A stretch of 64,000 bases of DNA from assembly GCF_041477585.1 (NCBI RefSeq), contig NZ_JBGNYA010000001.1, forward strand, positions 2,976,001 to 3,040,000, read 5' to 3'. The notes below the pieces were generated by a model, which did not search any database, had not been told where the DNA came from, and saw nothing but the letters and a program-made list of their open reading frames with translations. Numbering within the stretch: position 1 is the stretch's first letter; each line of letters opens with the position of its first letter. The DNA comes from Halobellus sp. MBLA0158. Lineage in GTDB: Archaea > Halobacteriota > Halobacteria > Halobacteriales > Haloferacaceae. This document shows positions 9,229 through 17,194 of this stretch, one piece after another. Position numbers and translations under genes: made by a program.

Positions 9229-9471
9229 GTTCGGCCCGGTGATGTCCATCGGGCGGATCCAGCCATACCAGATAGCGAAGATCATCCCGCCGTACCCGAG
9301 GACGAACACGATCGCGCCGAGGTCGTTGTAGCCGAGTTCGCCGAGGAAGCGGCGGACGAGCCCCGAGCCCGCGATCCCGACGACGAGCAGGGCGACGAGC
9401 AGCACCTTGTCCCGCGTGAGTTCGAAGAGCTGTCCGTCCGCCGGCTCGGCCTCGGCGTCCTCGTCGGTCAT
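9226..9471 (-). CDS. small two-helix membrane protein
   Basis: An 81-residue protein with an acidic, soluble N-terminus (TDEDAEAEPADGQ) and two membrane helices, KVLLVALLVVGIAGSGLV (about 22-39) and LGAIVFVLGYGGMIFAIWYGWI (about 51-72). I do not recognise the family; similar short proteins are common in haloarchaea. Its TGA stop is the first three bases of a palindromic element. It is preceded on the same strand by the sensor kinase at 9524, only 52 nt away, so the two may share a transcript. Confidence 0.6.
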   Translation of the reverse strand: MTDEDAEAEPADGQLFELTRDKVLLVALLVVGIAGSGLVRRFLGELGYNDLGAIVFVLGYGGMIFAIWYGWIRPMDITGPN

Positions 9472-9523
9472 CGACTCGTCGTTGGGGCCGGAGGGGCCTG
9501 AGACTGTCGGATGCGGTCGCGTC

Positions 9524-11065
9524 CTACTCGGCCGCGGTCCGGATCTCGAACCGGGCCCCGCCGCCGTCGCTCTCTGCGATCGAGATCGACCAGTCGTGGG
9601 CGTCGACGACCTGCTTGACGATCGCCAGCCCGTAGCCCGTCCCCTCGGCGTCCGTGCTGTATCCGAACTCGAAGACGGAGTCGCGGTCTTCGGCGGGGAT
9701 TCCGGGGCCGTCGTCGGCGACGTAGAACCCCGAGTCGTCGTCGAGGTCGCCGACGGTGATCGCCACGCCCGTCCCGGCGTGTTCTACGGCGTTGCGGAAG
9801 AGGTTCTCGAAGAGCTGTTTGAGCCGGCCCGGCTCGGCCTCGACCGATCGCTCGGTCTCGACGTGGAGCGTGGCCTGTGGGGTCTCGACGAAGTCCCACG
9901 ACTCGCGCGCGAGCGCGTCGAGGTCGGCCCACTCGGTGTCGGTGACGGACTCGCCCTCGCGCGCCAGCAGGAGCACGTCGTCGATCAGCGAGCCCATCCG
10001 GTCGACCGCGCTGGCGATCGTATCGAGGTGCTCGCTCTCGAACTCCTCGCGGGCGAGTTCGAGCCGCCCGCCCGCGACGTTCAGGGGGTTCCGGAGGTCG
10101 TGGGCGAGGACGCTCGCGAACGCTTCGAGCCGCTCGTTCTGCCGTTCGAGTTCGCTCGTCACTCGCTCGTGTTCCAGCTCGTAGCTCGCCCACTTGCTCA
10201 TCAGCCGGATCAGCGTCTTCTCCGCGTCGGTGAAAGGGACGCCGCGGGGCTCCGTGGACGCGAAACACAGCGTCCCGTAGAGCTCGCCCTCGACGATGAC
10301 CTTCCCCCCGATGTAGCTCCCGAGCTCGAAGACCTCGTAGGCGGGGTCGTCCTCCCAGCCCTCCGCGAGCGCGTCCGAGACCGCGAGGAAGCTGTCTGTC
10401 TTGATCGTCTTCCGGCAGTACGCCTCCGAGAGCGGACACGACTCGCCGGGCTGGAGCAGCTCGTGGTCGCCGCGGGCCTGGACGATCCGCTGGGTCGGGC
10501 TCTCGGCTTCCGGGTCGATCCGCGAGAGGAAGCCGTACGGGAGGTCGAGCCGCTCGCAGCCGAGCGCCAGTATGCGGTCTGTCTTCTCCTCGAACGACAG
10601 CTCCGTGTCGGTCGTCACGTCGTAGAGATCCCGGATCAGCTCGACGGTCGTGTACTCGCCCGGGCCGCGCTCGTCGTCGATCCGCTCCCGGTAGGCGTCG
10701 ACGCTCGTCTCGATCCGGGTCGCGAGCGCGTCGAACTGCTCGGGGGAGTCCGACCGGGGGACGTACTCGGAGACGCCCGCGGCGATCGCCTCGCTCGCGA
10801 CCTCCTCGGAGCCGTCGGCGGTGAACAGGACGAAGGGGAGATCCGGGTGGTCGGCCCGGACCGCATCGAGGAACGACAGCCCCTCGAAGCCGGGGAGATC
10901 GTAGTCGCTGACGACGCAGTCGATCGCCTCGGCCGCGAGGAGTTCCAGGGCGCGGTCCGGGCCGCTCGACGTCACGTCGATCCGGTCGCTCTCGGCCGCC
11001 AGCCGTTCGGCGCCGGCCGGGTCGGCCGCCCCGGTGACGTACAGCGTCCGGATCTGGTTCGCCAT
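9524..11065 (-). CDS. receiver-GAF-histidine kinase
   Basis: A soluble signalling protein of 513 residues. Domains in order: response-regulator receiver (1-125, phosphoacceptor Asp54 in VVSDYDLPG), GAF sensor (about 150-315, with CPLSEAYCRKTI), HisKA dimerisation helix with SVLAHDLRNPLNVAGG (phospho-His near 330), and HATPase (N box LFENLFRNAVEHA, G boxes DDGPGIP and GYGLAIVKQ). No membrane segment is present. This hybrid order is common in haloarchaea. The ATG at 11065 is chosen because the receiver fold starts there and the upstream extension is not conserved-looking. The partner regulator and signal are unknown. Confidence 0.88.
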   Translation of the reverse strand: MANQIRTLYVTGAADPAGAERLAAESDRIDVTSSGPDRALELLAAEAIDCVVSDYDLPGFEGLSFLDAVRADHPDLPFVLFTADGSEEVASEAIAAGVSEYVPRSDSPEQFDALATRIETSVDAYRERIDDERGPGEYTTVELIRDLYDVTTDTELSFEEKTDRILALGCERLDLPYGFLSRIDPEAESPTQRIVQARGDHELLQPGESCPLSEAYCRKTIKTDSFLAVSDALAEGWEDDPAYEVFELGSYIGGKVIVEGELYGTLCFASTEPRGVPFTDAEKTLIRLMSKWASYELEHERVTSELERQNERLEAFASVLAHDLRNPLNVAGGRLELAREEFESEHLDTIASAVDRMGSLIDDVLLLAREGESVTDTEWADLDALARESWDFVETPQATLHVETERSVEAEPGRLKQLFENLFRNAVEHAGTGVAITVGDLDDDSGFYVADDGPGIPAEDRDSVFEFGYSTDAEGTGYGLAIVKQVVDAHDWSISIAESDGGGARFEIRTAAE

Positions 11066-11171
11066 AGGAGGTAGTGACCCCTCGGGTGCAAAAAGGTGTT
11101 CGCCGGCGGCAGGTCGCGGCCCCGGATCGCCGTGCGGATCGCCCGACGCCCCGCGGACGACCACGGGACCG

Positions 11172-11179
11172 CTTATACC
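11172..11179 (+). promoter_or_regulatory. TATA box of the K+ channel gene
   Basis: CTTATACC centred 26 nt before the ATG at 11202, so the transcript should be nearly leaderless. Confidence 0.55.
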
Positions 11180-11201
11180 CCGGTGGCCACAACGGGCGGG
11201 T

Positions 11202-12044
11202 ATGGTTCCCTCCGCGTCGGGCAGCGAGACGCGCGCTCCCCGCGAGGCGGTCCGGTTCTACCTCCTCGATCACGAGACGCCGATCGGAAAGGCGATCGAC
11301 GTCGCGCTGCTCGGGCTGAACCTCGTCTTCGTCGCGGTCTTCGTCGTCGAGACCTACCCGATCGGCGATCGGTTCCGCGGCGACCTGTGGGCGCTCGAAG
11401 TCGCCATCGCGCTCGTGTTCGCCGCCGAGTACGCGCTCCGGCTCTACGGGGCCCGGGACCGGACGGCGGAGGCCCTCAATCCGTACACGGTCGTCGACCT
11501 GCTCGCCATCCTCCCGACGCTCTCGATCCTCGTGCTCCCGGCGTCGCTCGGCGTGCTGAACGTCGGCTTCCTGCGCGTGGTCCGGGTCGTCCGGGTGCTC
11601 CGGTTCTACCGCTTCACCCGCGACGCCGAGTTCTTCTTCGGGACCGTCTCGGACAACACCCTGCGCGCGATGAAGCTGTTCCTGACGATCCTCGTGCTGC
11701 TCTTCGCGGCCGCCGGGCTGTTCTACAGCGCCGAGCACGCCGCCAACCCCGACGTGGCGACGTTCGGCGACGCGTTCTACTATACCGTCGTCACCCTCTC
11801 GACGGTCGGGTTCGGCGACATCGTCCCCCACACCGAGCTGGGGCGGTGGGTGACGGTGGCGGCGATCCTCGCGGCTATCGTCGTCATCCCGCGGCAGGCC
11901 GGGCGGGTCCTCCGGGAGTGGACCTCGCGGGAGAAGGTGAACGTCACCTGTCCGAACTGCGGGCTCGCACACCACGACCCGGACGCCTCCCACTGCAAGG
12001 CCTGCGGGCACGTGATCTACCAGGAGTTCGACTCGCGGGAGTGA
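11202..12044 (+). CDS. voltage-gated-type potassium channel with C-terminal zinc ribbon
   Basis: A 280-residue ion channel subunit. Four S1-S4-type helices occupy about residues 30-140. The fourth is followed by an arginine ladder RVVRVVRVLRFYRFTR (125-140). S5 spans about 156-175, and the pore loop carries the K+ selectivity filter TVGFGD at 201-206, followed by S6. The tail holds a CxxC...CxxC zinc ribbon (Cys250, 253, 265, 268), an unusual addition. As a tetramer it would conduct K+ across the cell membrane, relevant to osmotic balance in a salt-in halophile. It is divergent from the sensor kinase; no operon partner is present. Confidence 0.88.
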   Translation: MVPSASGSETRAPREAVRFYLLDHETPIGKAIDVALLGLNLVFVAVFVVETYPIGDRFRGDLWALEVAIALVFAAEYALRLYGARDRTAEALNPYTVVDLLAILPTLSILVLPASLGVLNVGFLRVVRVVRVLRFYRFTRDAEFFFGTVSDNTLRAMKLFLTILVLLFAAAGLFYSAEHAANPDVATFGDAFYYTVVTLSTVGFGDIVPHTELGRWVTVAAILAAIVVIPRQAGRVLREWTSREKVNVTCPNCGLAHHDPDASHCKACGHVIYQEFDSRE

Positions 12045-12090
12045 GCGGGAGGGAGCGGACGGAGCGAGAGCCGAAAGCGGAATCCGGGGG

Positions 12091-13236
12091 TCAGAACAGG
12101 CGCTCGGAGGCGACCTCGGCGCCCTCGACGAGCGCTTCGAGCTTCTTCCAGGCGATGTCGGGGTGGACCATCGCGAGGCCGGCCTGGGTGTCGAAGCCGC
12201 AGTCGGGCGCGGCGACGATCCGGGTGGGGTCCTCGACGGCGTCGGCGACGCGTTCGAGGCGGTCGGCGACGACCTCGGGGTGTTCGACGACGTTCGTCTT
12301 CACGTCGACGACGCCCGGGATGAGCGTCCAGTCTTCGGGCAGAGGGTGCTCGCGGAAGACGCGGTACTCGTGCTGGTGGCGAGGGTTCGCCTCCTCGATC
12401 GAGAGGCCGCCGATATCGAGGTCATAGATGATCGGCAGGACCTCTTCGAGGGGCTTGTCGCGGTGGTGCGGGCCCTCGTAGCTCCCCCAACAGGTGTGGA
12501 CGCGGATCTGCTCGTCGGGGATGGACTCCGTCGCCTCGTTGAGCGCCTCGACGTGCATCCGCACGACGGGCTTGAGCTTCTCGATCGGGCGGTCGCCGAA
12601 GCCGCGGTGGCCCGTCGTCAGGAGGTCGGGCGCGTCCAGTTGCAGGGTCGCGCCGGTCTCGGCGATCAGTTCGTACTCGCGCTTGAGCGCGTCGCCGACG
12701 ACAGAGAGGAACTCCTCGTGGGAGTCGTAGTAGTCGTTGACGAGCGTCGCGGCCGCGACGCCGGGCGAGGCCGCGGTGATGAACGTCCCCTCGAAGTCGG
12801 CGTCCGATTCCGCCAAGAGTTCGTAGAAGGTGTCGATCTCCTCTTTCGCGGCCTCTTCACCGTCGTACTCGACGGGGCCGACGACCGAGGGCTGTTTAGT
12901 GAGGTCGATTCCCTCCGCGGAGAAGGCGTCCTCGGCGTAGCCGGGGAAGTCCGCGAGATCGTCCCACAGCGGCGCCTCGCGGGTGTCGCCGATGCCGGAG
13001 AGGCGGTTCGCGACGTACCAGTTGAAGGAGACGCGCGGCTGCTCGCCGTTGTTCACGATGTCGAGGCCGATGTCGGCCTGCTTTTCGATCGTCGTCTTCG
13101 TCGCCTCGACGACGGTCTCGTGCCAGACGTCCTCGTCGACCGCCTCGCCGTCCTGCCGGCGCTTCAGCAGTTCGAGCAGGTCCGGCGCTCGCGGGAGGCT
13201 TCCGATGTGTGTCGTCAGAATGCGGTCGTCGGTCAT
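12091..13236 (-). CDS. MetE-like cobalamin-independent methionine synthase
   Basis: A 381-residue single-domain protein resembling the C-terminal catalytic half of MetE, which transfers a methyl group to homocysteine. It opens TTHIGSLPR, as the family does. Candidate zinc ligands are His and Cys of HTCWGSY (near residue 247) and Cys of PDCGFDT (near 344), with Glu in the IEEANPR segment. Archaeal short MetE proteins are thought to use a corrinoid protein or another simple methyl donor, so the donor is uncertain. A TATA box (13262-13272) lies about 30 nt upstream of the ATG, making it independent of the desaturase gene behind it. Confidence 0.85.
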   Translation of the reverse strand: MTDDRILTTHIGSLPRAPDLLELLKRRQDGEAVDEDVWHETVVEATKTTIEKQADIGLDIVNNGEQPRVSFNWYVANRLSGIGDTREAPLWDDLADFPGYAEDAFSAEGIDLTKQPSVVGPVEYDGEEAAKEEIDTFYELLAESDADFEGTFITAASPGVAAATLVNDYYDSHEEFLSVVGDALKREYELIAETGATLQLDAPDLLTTGHRGFGDRPIEKLKPVVRMHVEALNEATESIPDEQIRVHTCWGSYEGPHHRDKPLEEVLPIIYDLDIGGLSIEEANPRHQHEYRVFREHPLPEDWTLIPGVVDVKTNVVEHPEVVADRLERVADAVEDPTRIVAAPDCGFDTQAGLAMVHPDIAWKKLEALVEGAEVASERLF

Positions 13237-13261
13237 TCGTGGATGGAACTGACCACGCCGC

Positions 13262-13272
13262 GGTTAATATGA
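13262..13272 (-). promoter_or_regulatory. TATA box of the metE-like gene
   Basis: On the minus strand GTCATATTAACC, about 30 nt before the ATG at 13236, giving a short or absent leader. Confidence 0.5.
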
Positions 13273-13305
13273 CTTATGGTAGTATATTCGTGGAAATTAT
13301 GCTTT

Positions 13306-14826
13306 TCAGTTATTTGTCGGTGGCGGTGCCTCGGCGGCGACCTCCGGGTAGTCCGCACAGACCGCCTCCGCGGCGTGCTCGCCGCTGACGAGGCACATCG
13401 GCATCCCGATGCCCGGCGCGGTGTAGGCGCCGGTGTAGTAGAGGCCGTCGAGGTCGGCCCGGTGGGCGGGGCGGAGCGGCCCGGTCTGCCGGAGCGTGTG
13501 GGCGAGCCCCATCGCCGTCCCGCGCGGGTCGTCGAACCGCGCCGCGAAGTCGTCGACGCAGGCGGACTCCTCGACGACGATCCGATCGCGGAGGTCGACG
13601 CCCGTGGTGGTCGCGAGGTCGGCGAGGACCTTTTCCGCATAGCGCTCGCGGATCTCCGGCCCGTCGTCCAGGCCGGGGGCGATCGGGACGAGCACGACGA
13701 CCGCGTGGTGGCCCGCGGGGGCGACGCCGTCGTCGGTCTTCGAGGTGACAGAGAGGTAGTACGCCGGGTCCTCGGGCCAGCGGGGCTCCTCGAAGATGGC
13801 GTCGAAGTGGTCGTCCCAGTCGGTCGGGAAGACCAGCGTGTGGTGGGCGAGCGGGTCGACGTCTCCCTCGACGCCCAGATAGAGGAGGAACGCCGAGGGC
13901 GCGTACGTCCGCGACGTCCAGTAGTCGGCGTCGTAGCTCCGGGCCGTCGGCGGCAGGAGGTCCCGCTCCACGTGCGCGGGGTTGGCGTTGCTGACGACGA
14001 GTTCGGACTCGACGGGGCTGGCGTCGGTTCCGAGCACGAAGTCGCCCGCCGCGCCCGTGATCTCCGCGACGTCGACGCCGGTCTCGATCTCGACGCCCTG
14101 CTCGCGCGCCAGTTCCGCGAGCGCGTCGACGACGCCGGCGATGCCGCCCTCGGGGTAGAAGACGTTCAGGTTCAGGTCGACGTGGCTCATAATGCTGTAC
14201 AGCGCCGGGGTGTTGTGCGGCGAGCCGCCCAGGAAGACGAGGGTGTACTGAAGCAGCTGCTTGAGCTTCGGGTGCTCGACGAACCGGGAGACGTAGTCGT
14301 CCATCGTCCCGAACAGCCGGAGGCGGGGCGCCAGGGGCAGAAGCGCCGGGTCGACGAAGTCCCGCAGGCGATCGCGCCGCTCGTAGACGACCCGGTTCAT
14401 CGCCAGTTCGTAGTTCCGCTCGGCGCGGTCGAGGTACTCCCGAAGCGCCTCGCCCGCGCCCGACTCGTAGGACTCGAACACCTCGTGGGCGTTCTCGCGG
14501 TCGGGGCGGATAGCGACGCTGTCGCCGTCCTTCCAGAACACCCGGTACTGGGGATCGAGCCGTTCGAGGGCGTAGTAGTCGCTCGGCTCGCGGTCGAAGT
14601 GCCCGAAGAAGCGCTCGAAGGCGTCGGGCATCAGGTACCACGACGGGCCGGTGTCGAACCGGAACCCCTCGCGTTCGAGGACGCCGGCGTGGCCGCCGAG
14701 CCGGTCGTGGCGTTCGAGCACGCGGACGTCGGCGCCGGCCGCGCCGAGGTACGCGGCCGCCGCGAGCCCGCCGAATCCGCCGCCGACGACCGTCACGGTC
14801 GCGTCGTCCGGGAGGCGGTGTGACAT
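13306..14826 (-). CDS. phytoene desaturase family carotenoid oxidoreductase
   Basis: A 506-residue FAD enzyme that would introduce double bases into C40 or C50 carotenoids at the membrane. It has the N-terminal dinucleotide motif VVGGGFGGLAAAAYLGAAG (about 13-31), ERHDRLGGHAG after the second strand, and the C-terminal FAD signature LYYTGAYTAPGIGMPMCLVS. Length matches CrtI/CrtD proteins. Whether it is the phytoene desaturase proper or a later bacterioruberin-pathway desaturase cannot be told here. It is divergent from a Brp/Blh gene 103 nt away, which supports a carotenoid role and joint control. Confidence 0.87.
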   Translation of the reverse strand: MSHRLPDDATVTVVGGGFGGLAAAAYLGAAGADVRVLERHDRLGGHAGVLEREGFRFDTGPSWYLMPDAFERFFGHFDREPSDYYALERLDPQYRVFWKDGDSVAIRPDRENAHEVFESYESGAGEALREYLDRAERNYELAMNRVVYERRDRLRDFVDPALLPLAPRLRLFGTMDDYVSRFVEHPKLKQLLQYTLVFLGGSPHNTPALYSIMSHVDLNLNVFYPEGGIAGVVDALAELAREQGVEIETGVDVAEITGAAGDFVLGTDASPVESELVVSNANPAHVERDLLPPTARSYDADYWTSRTYAPSAFLLYLGVEGDVDPLAHHTLVFPTDWDDHFDAIFEEPRWPEDPAYYLSVTSKTDDGVAPAGHHAVVVLVPIAPGLDDGPEIRERYAEKVLADLATTTGVDLRDRIVVEESACVDDFAARFDDPRGTAMGLAHTLRQTGPLRPAHRADLDGLYYTGAYTAPGIGMPMCLVSGEHAAEAVCADYPEVAAEAPPPTNN

Positions 14827-14897
14827 ACGGGACGGCAGGGACGCGACGCCCTTGCGCTCCGACCGCCGTTCTCAGTTCGTTGGACTGCCCGCCGCCG

Positions 14898-14905
14898 TTT
14901 ATGTG
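14898..14905 (+). promoter_or_regulatory. TATA-like box of the Brp/Blh gene
   Basis: TTTATGTG centred 29 nt upstream of the ATG at 14930, inside the short divergent gap shared with the carotenoid desaturase. Confidence 0.45.
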
Positions 14906-14929
14906 TGCCACGTCCTAACATCCCGACCG

Positions 14930-15985
14930 ATGAGCGCGATCGGCCTCCGTTCGGTGCGGCGGCGGTTCCTGCACAGCGACGCGCACCCGTCCCTCGCCCT
15001 CTCCCGGCTGTCGCTCCTCGCGTTGCTCGTCGCCTTCGCGGGCGCGAGCGCGGCCGGGATCGAGGTCCCGTTCGCGGCGCAGATGGTGGTGTACCTCGTG
15101 GGGATGGTCGCGCTGAACCTCCCGCACGGCGGCTACGAGCACTTCGAGAACCTCCGGCGGCGACGCCCCTCGTTCCGCTGGCGGTACGTCGCCGCCTACC
15201 TGGCCCTCATCGCGGGCTTCGTCGCCCTCCTGCTCGCGGCCCCGGTCGCGGGCGTCGCGCTCGCGATCGGCGTCGCGATGGCGAAGGGCGGCCTCGGCGG
15301 GCTGTCGGTCCTGGACGCCACTACCGGGACCGACCACCTGCAGACGCGGCCGCAGCGCCTGCTCGCCGCGGGCGTCCGCGGCGGGGCCGTGATGCTCGTC
15401 CCGCTGGTGTTCCACCCGGGGACCTTCCACACCTTCAGCGCGCTGATGGTCGGCCTCGTCGAGCCCGGCGGGCTCGCGCCCTACGCCGAGCACTTCGGGG
15501 CGACCCGGGCGCTCGCCGCGGGCGGCTACGGCCTCGCGCTCGCGGCCCACGTCGGCCTCGGGTACGTCCGCGGCGGCGGGCGGTCGTGGCTCGTCGACGC
15601 CGGCGAGAGCCTGCTCCTGGCGTCGTACTTCGCGGTCGTGCCCGTCCTCGTCGCCGTCGGGCTCTACTTCCCGTTCTGGTACTCGGCCAGGCAGGTCGCC
15701 CGGACGGTCACGGTCGGCGACGACGACGTCGGCGACCCCGAGTGGGACCTCATCGGCGACTCGCGGGTGGCGCTCCGGGCCTGGGGCGTGCTCGTCGCGG
15801 GCGCGTTCGCAACGTTCGCGGTGCTGGCGGCGGTCTACTGGCTCGTCCCGAACCCCCTGGGGAACAGCGGCCTCCTCCCGGGCGCGGTGGCGTTCTGGAG
15901 CGTCTTCATCAGCGTCGTCGCCCTGCCGCACGTCGTGATCGGCTCGCTCCTCGACACCGAGCGCGGGATCTGGTACGTGCCCTGA
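14930..15985 (+). CDS. Brp/Blh family beta-carotene 15,15'-dioxygenase-like membrane protein
   Basis: A 351-residue membrane protein with about eight helices. It has the family's histidines: LNLPHGGYEHFE (near residues 63-74), FHPGTFHTFSALM (near 160-172) and ALPHVVIGSLLD near the C-terminus. Members cleave beta-carotene into two retinals and supply bacteriorhodopsin-type proteins. The usual first motif is DxxHGxxD/E; here it reads PHGGYEHFE, so this may be a divergent paralogue. Its place beside a carotenoid desaturase, and the presence of a sensory rhodopsin gene 6.7 kb away, fit retinal or apocarotenoid production. Activity is inferred, not shown. Confidence 0.75.
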   Translation: MSAIGLRSVRRRFLHSDAHPSLALSRLSLLALLVAFAGASAAGIEVPFAAQMVVYLVGMVALNLPHGGYEHFENLRRRRPSFRWRYVAAYLALIAGFVALLLAAPVAGVALAIGVAMAKGGLGGLSVLDATTGTDHLQTRPQRLLAAGVRGGAVMLVPLVFHPGTFHTFSALMVGLVEPGGLAPYAEHFGATRALAAGGYGLALAAHVGLGYVRGGGRSWLVDAGESLLLASYFAVVPVLVAVGLYFPFWYSARQVARTVTVGDDDVGDPEWDLIGDSRVALRAWGVLVAGAFATFAVLAAVYWLVPNPLGNSGLLPGAVAFWSVFISVVALPHVVIGSLLDTERGIWYVP

Positions 15986-16054
15986 GGAGCGCGACGGCGA
16001 CGTCGCCGCCGCGCCGGCCGACGCGTTCACTACCGTCCGGACCCTACCTCGTCC

Positions 16055-16681
16055 GTGCCCGACCCCCCGACCGTCGAGACCGCGCCGTGGGCGAAGACGG
16101 ACGAGTGGACCGAGACGGCCTTCGAGAACCGATTCGTCACCGTGATGTCGACGAACGTGGTCTACGAGGACCCCGCGTTCCTCGACCGCGTCGGGGCGCT
16201 GCTCCCCGACGGCGTCGACCAGTCCCCGCGGGCGGTCTTCACGACCGGTCTCTCCTTCGACCCGCCGCCGCCCGGCGACAGGACGCCCGAGCGACTGCTC
16301 TCGATCGCGGCGAAGTACGCGAGCCGGGAGTTCGAGACGAGCCTCGCCGAGGACGGCCTGCGGGACGTCCGCCTGACCGACTCCCAGGATCTCCGGCTCC
16401 GCGGCCGCCGGACGGCGAAGGCGTTCCAGTACGACGCCGCGTACCCGCTCGACCCCGACGCCGTCGGGGCCCCGGGCGCAGAGCCGACGCTCGCGGTGCG
16501 CGTGTGGGCCGCGATCTGTCCGACCGCCGACGCCTTCGCGATGGCCGGCGGGATCTACCCGCTGGAGGACCTCGCGGACGCCGTCTCCCGGGTCGGCGGG
16601 GAGACGGAGGCGACGATCGAGGCCCGACCCGGCGGCGACCGCCGCGAGGTGCTCGATCGGATCCGCGAGGCCGCGGCGTAG
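16055..16681 (+). CDS. haloarchaeal protein of unknown function
   Basis: A 208-residue soluble protein beginning at GTG 16055, 69 nt after the Brp/Blh stop and on the same strand. Visible segments include TAPWAKTDEWTETAFENRFV, AVFTTGLSFDPPPPG, and a C-terminal VRVWAAICPTADAFAMAGGIYPL. No membrane helix, metal motif or known domain was recognised. It may be cotranscribed with the Brp/Blh gene. Function unknown. Confidence 0.6.
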   Translation: MPDPPTVETAPWAKTDEWTETAFENRFVTVMSTNVVYEDPAFLDRVGALLPDGVDQSPRAVFTTGLSFDPPPPGDRTPERLLSIAAKYASREFETSLAEDGLRDVRLTDSQDLRLRGRRTAKAFQYDAAYPLDPDAVGAPGAEPTLAVRVWAAICPTADAFAMAGGIYPLEDLADAVSRVGGETEATIEARPGGDRREVLDRIREAAA

Positions 16682-16701
16682 GCGTCCGGCTCCGCGACGG
16701 C

Positions 16702-16784
16702 TCATACTGTCGGACACAACTGTTTCAAGATATTCGCCGCCCCGGGCGGCGAAATTCTTCACAGACTTGTGTCCGACAGTATCA
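16702..16784 (-). repeat. 83-nt stop-codon palindrome, copy B
   Basis: On the minus strand it begins TGATACTGTCGGACACAA and ends TTGTGTCCGACAGTATGA. A 15-bp perfect terminal inverted repeat (TACTGTCGGACACAA) is flanked by TGA on both sides. The centre forms a second perfect stem TTCGCCGCC/GGCGGCGAA with a 3-nt loop. The first TGA is the stop codon of the ASCH gene. The internal sequence differs from the A copies, but the length, ends and placement are the same. Confidence 0.85.
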
Positions 16785-17105
16785 GTCCCGCCGCTCGAAC
16801 CGATACGTGAGCACCTCGTCGCTGTCGTCCCACTCGAAGTCGCCGGGGTGGACTCGCTCCATTCGGCGCTTGTACGCCTCCAGGGACTCCGAGCCCTCCC
16901 GTCGAGCGTCGGCGTCGGTGAAGTCGCCGAGCGTCCGCCGCTCGACGCTCGTCACCTCGAACGTCGCGCCGCCGAGCTCGAAGGTGTCGCCCTCGCCGGC
17001 GTAGCGGTTGCTCGCGCCGCGCGTCAACTGCGTCACGTCGCCGTCGAGCACGGACTGCTGGACGCGGTCGTTCGGCAGGAGGTCGTCGGGGTCGATTTCG
17101 GCCAT
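16782..17105 (-). CDS. ASCH-domain protein
   Basis: A 107-residue single-domain protein. The run RGASNRYAGEGDTFELGGAT followed by FEVTSVERRTLGDFTDADARREG is typical of ASCH domains, a PUA-like beta-barrel that binds RNA or modified nucleosides; some members are ribonucleases or amidohydrolases for N4-acetylcytidine. The conserved Glu-Gly after DADARRE and the SLEAYK helix are present. The role here is unknown. The stop codon is the first triplet of palindrome B. Confidence 0.8.
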   Translation of the reverse strand: MAEIDPDDLLPNDRVQQSVLDGDVTQLTRGASNRYAGEGDTFELGGATFEVTSVERRTLGDFTDADARREGSESLEAYKRRMERVHPGDFEWDDSDEVLTYRFERRD

Positions 17106-17194
17106 AGCGGGCCGTAGGGGCGGCCGGCCAAAAGACCCGTCGGCTGTCGTGTGGTTTCAAGTGGTGAACCGAACAACGGCCGGTATCCGCGCAG

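Noticed and set aside
9468-12011. An 847-codon frame on the minus strand
   Set aside because: It crosses the sensor kinase and the K+ channel in wrong frames and has Arg-rich non-protein composition.
16702-16784. Palindrome B as an ordinary intrinsic terminator only
   Set aside because: The exact 83-nt length shared with three other loci, the TGA on both sides and the 15-bp terminal repeat go beyond what a terminator needs, though a terminator role is not excluded.
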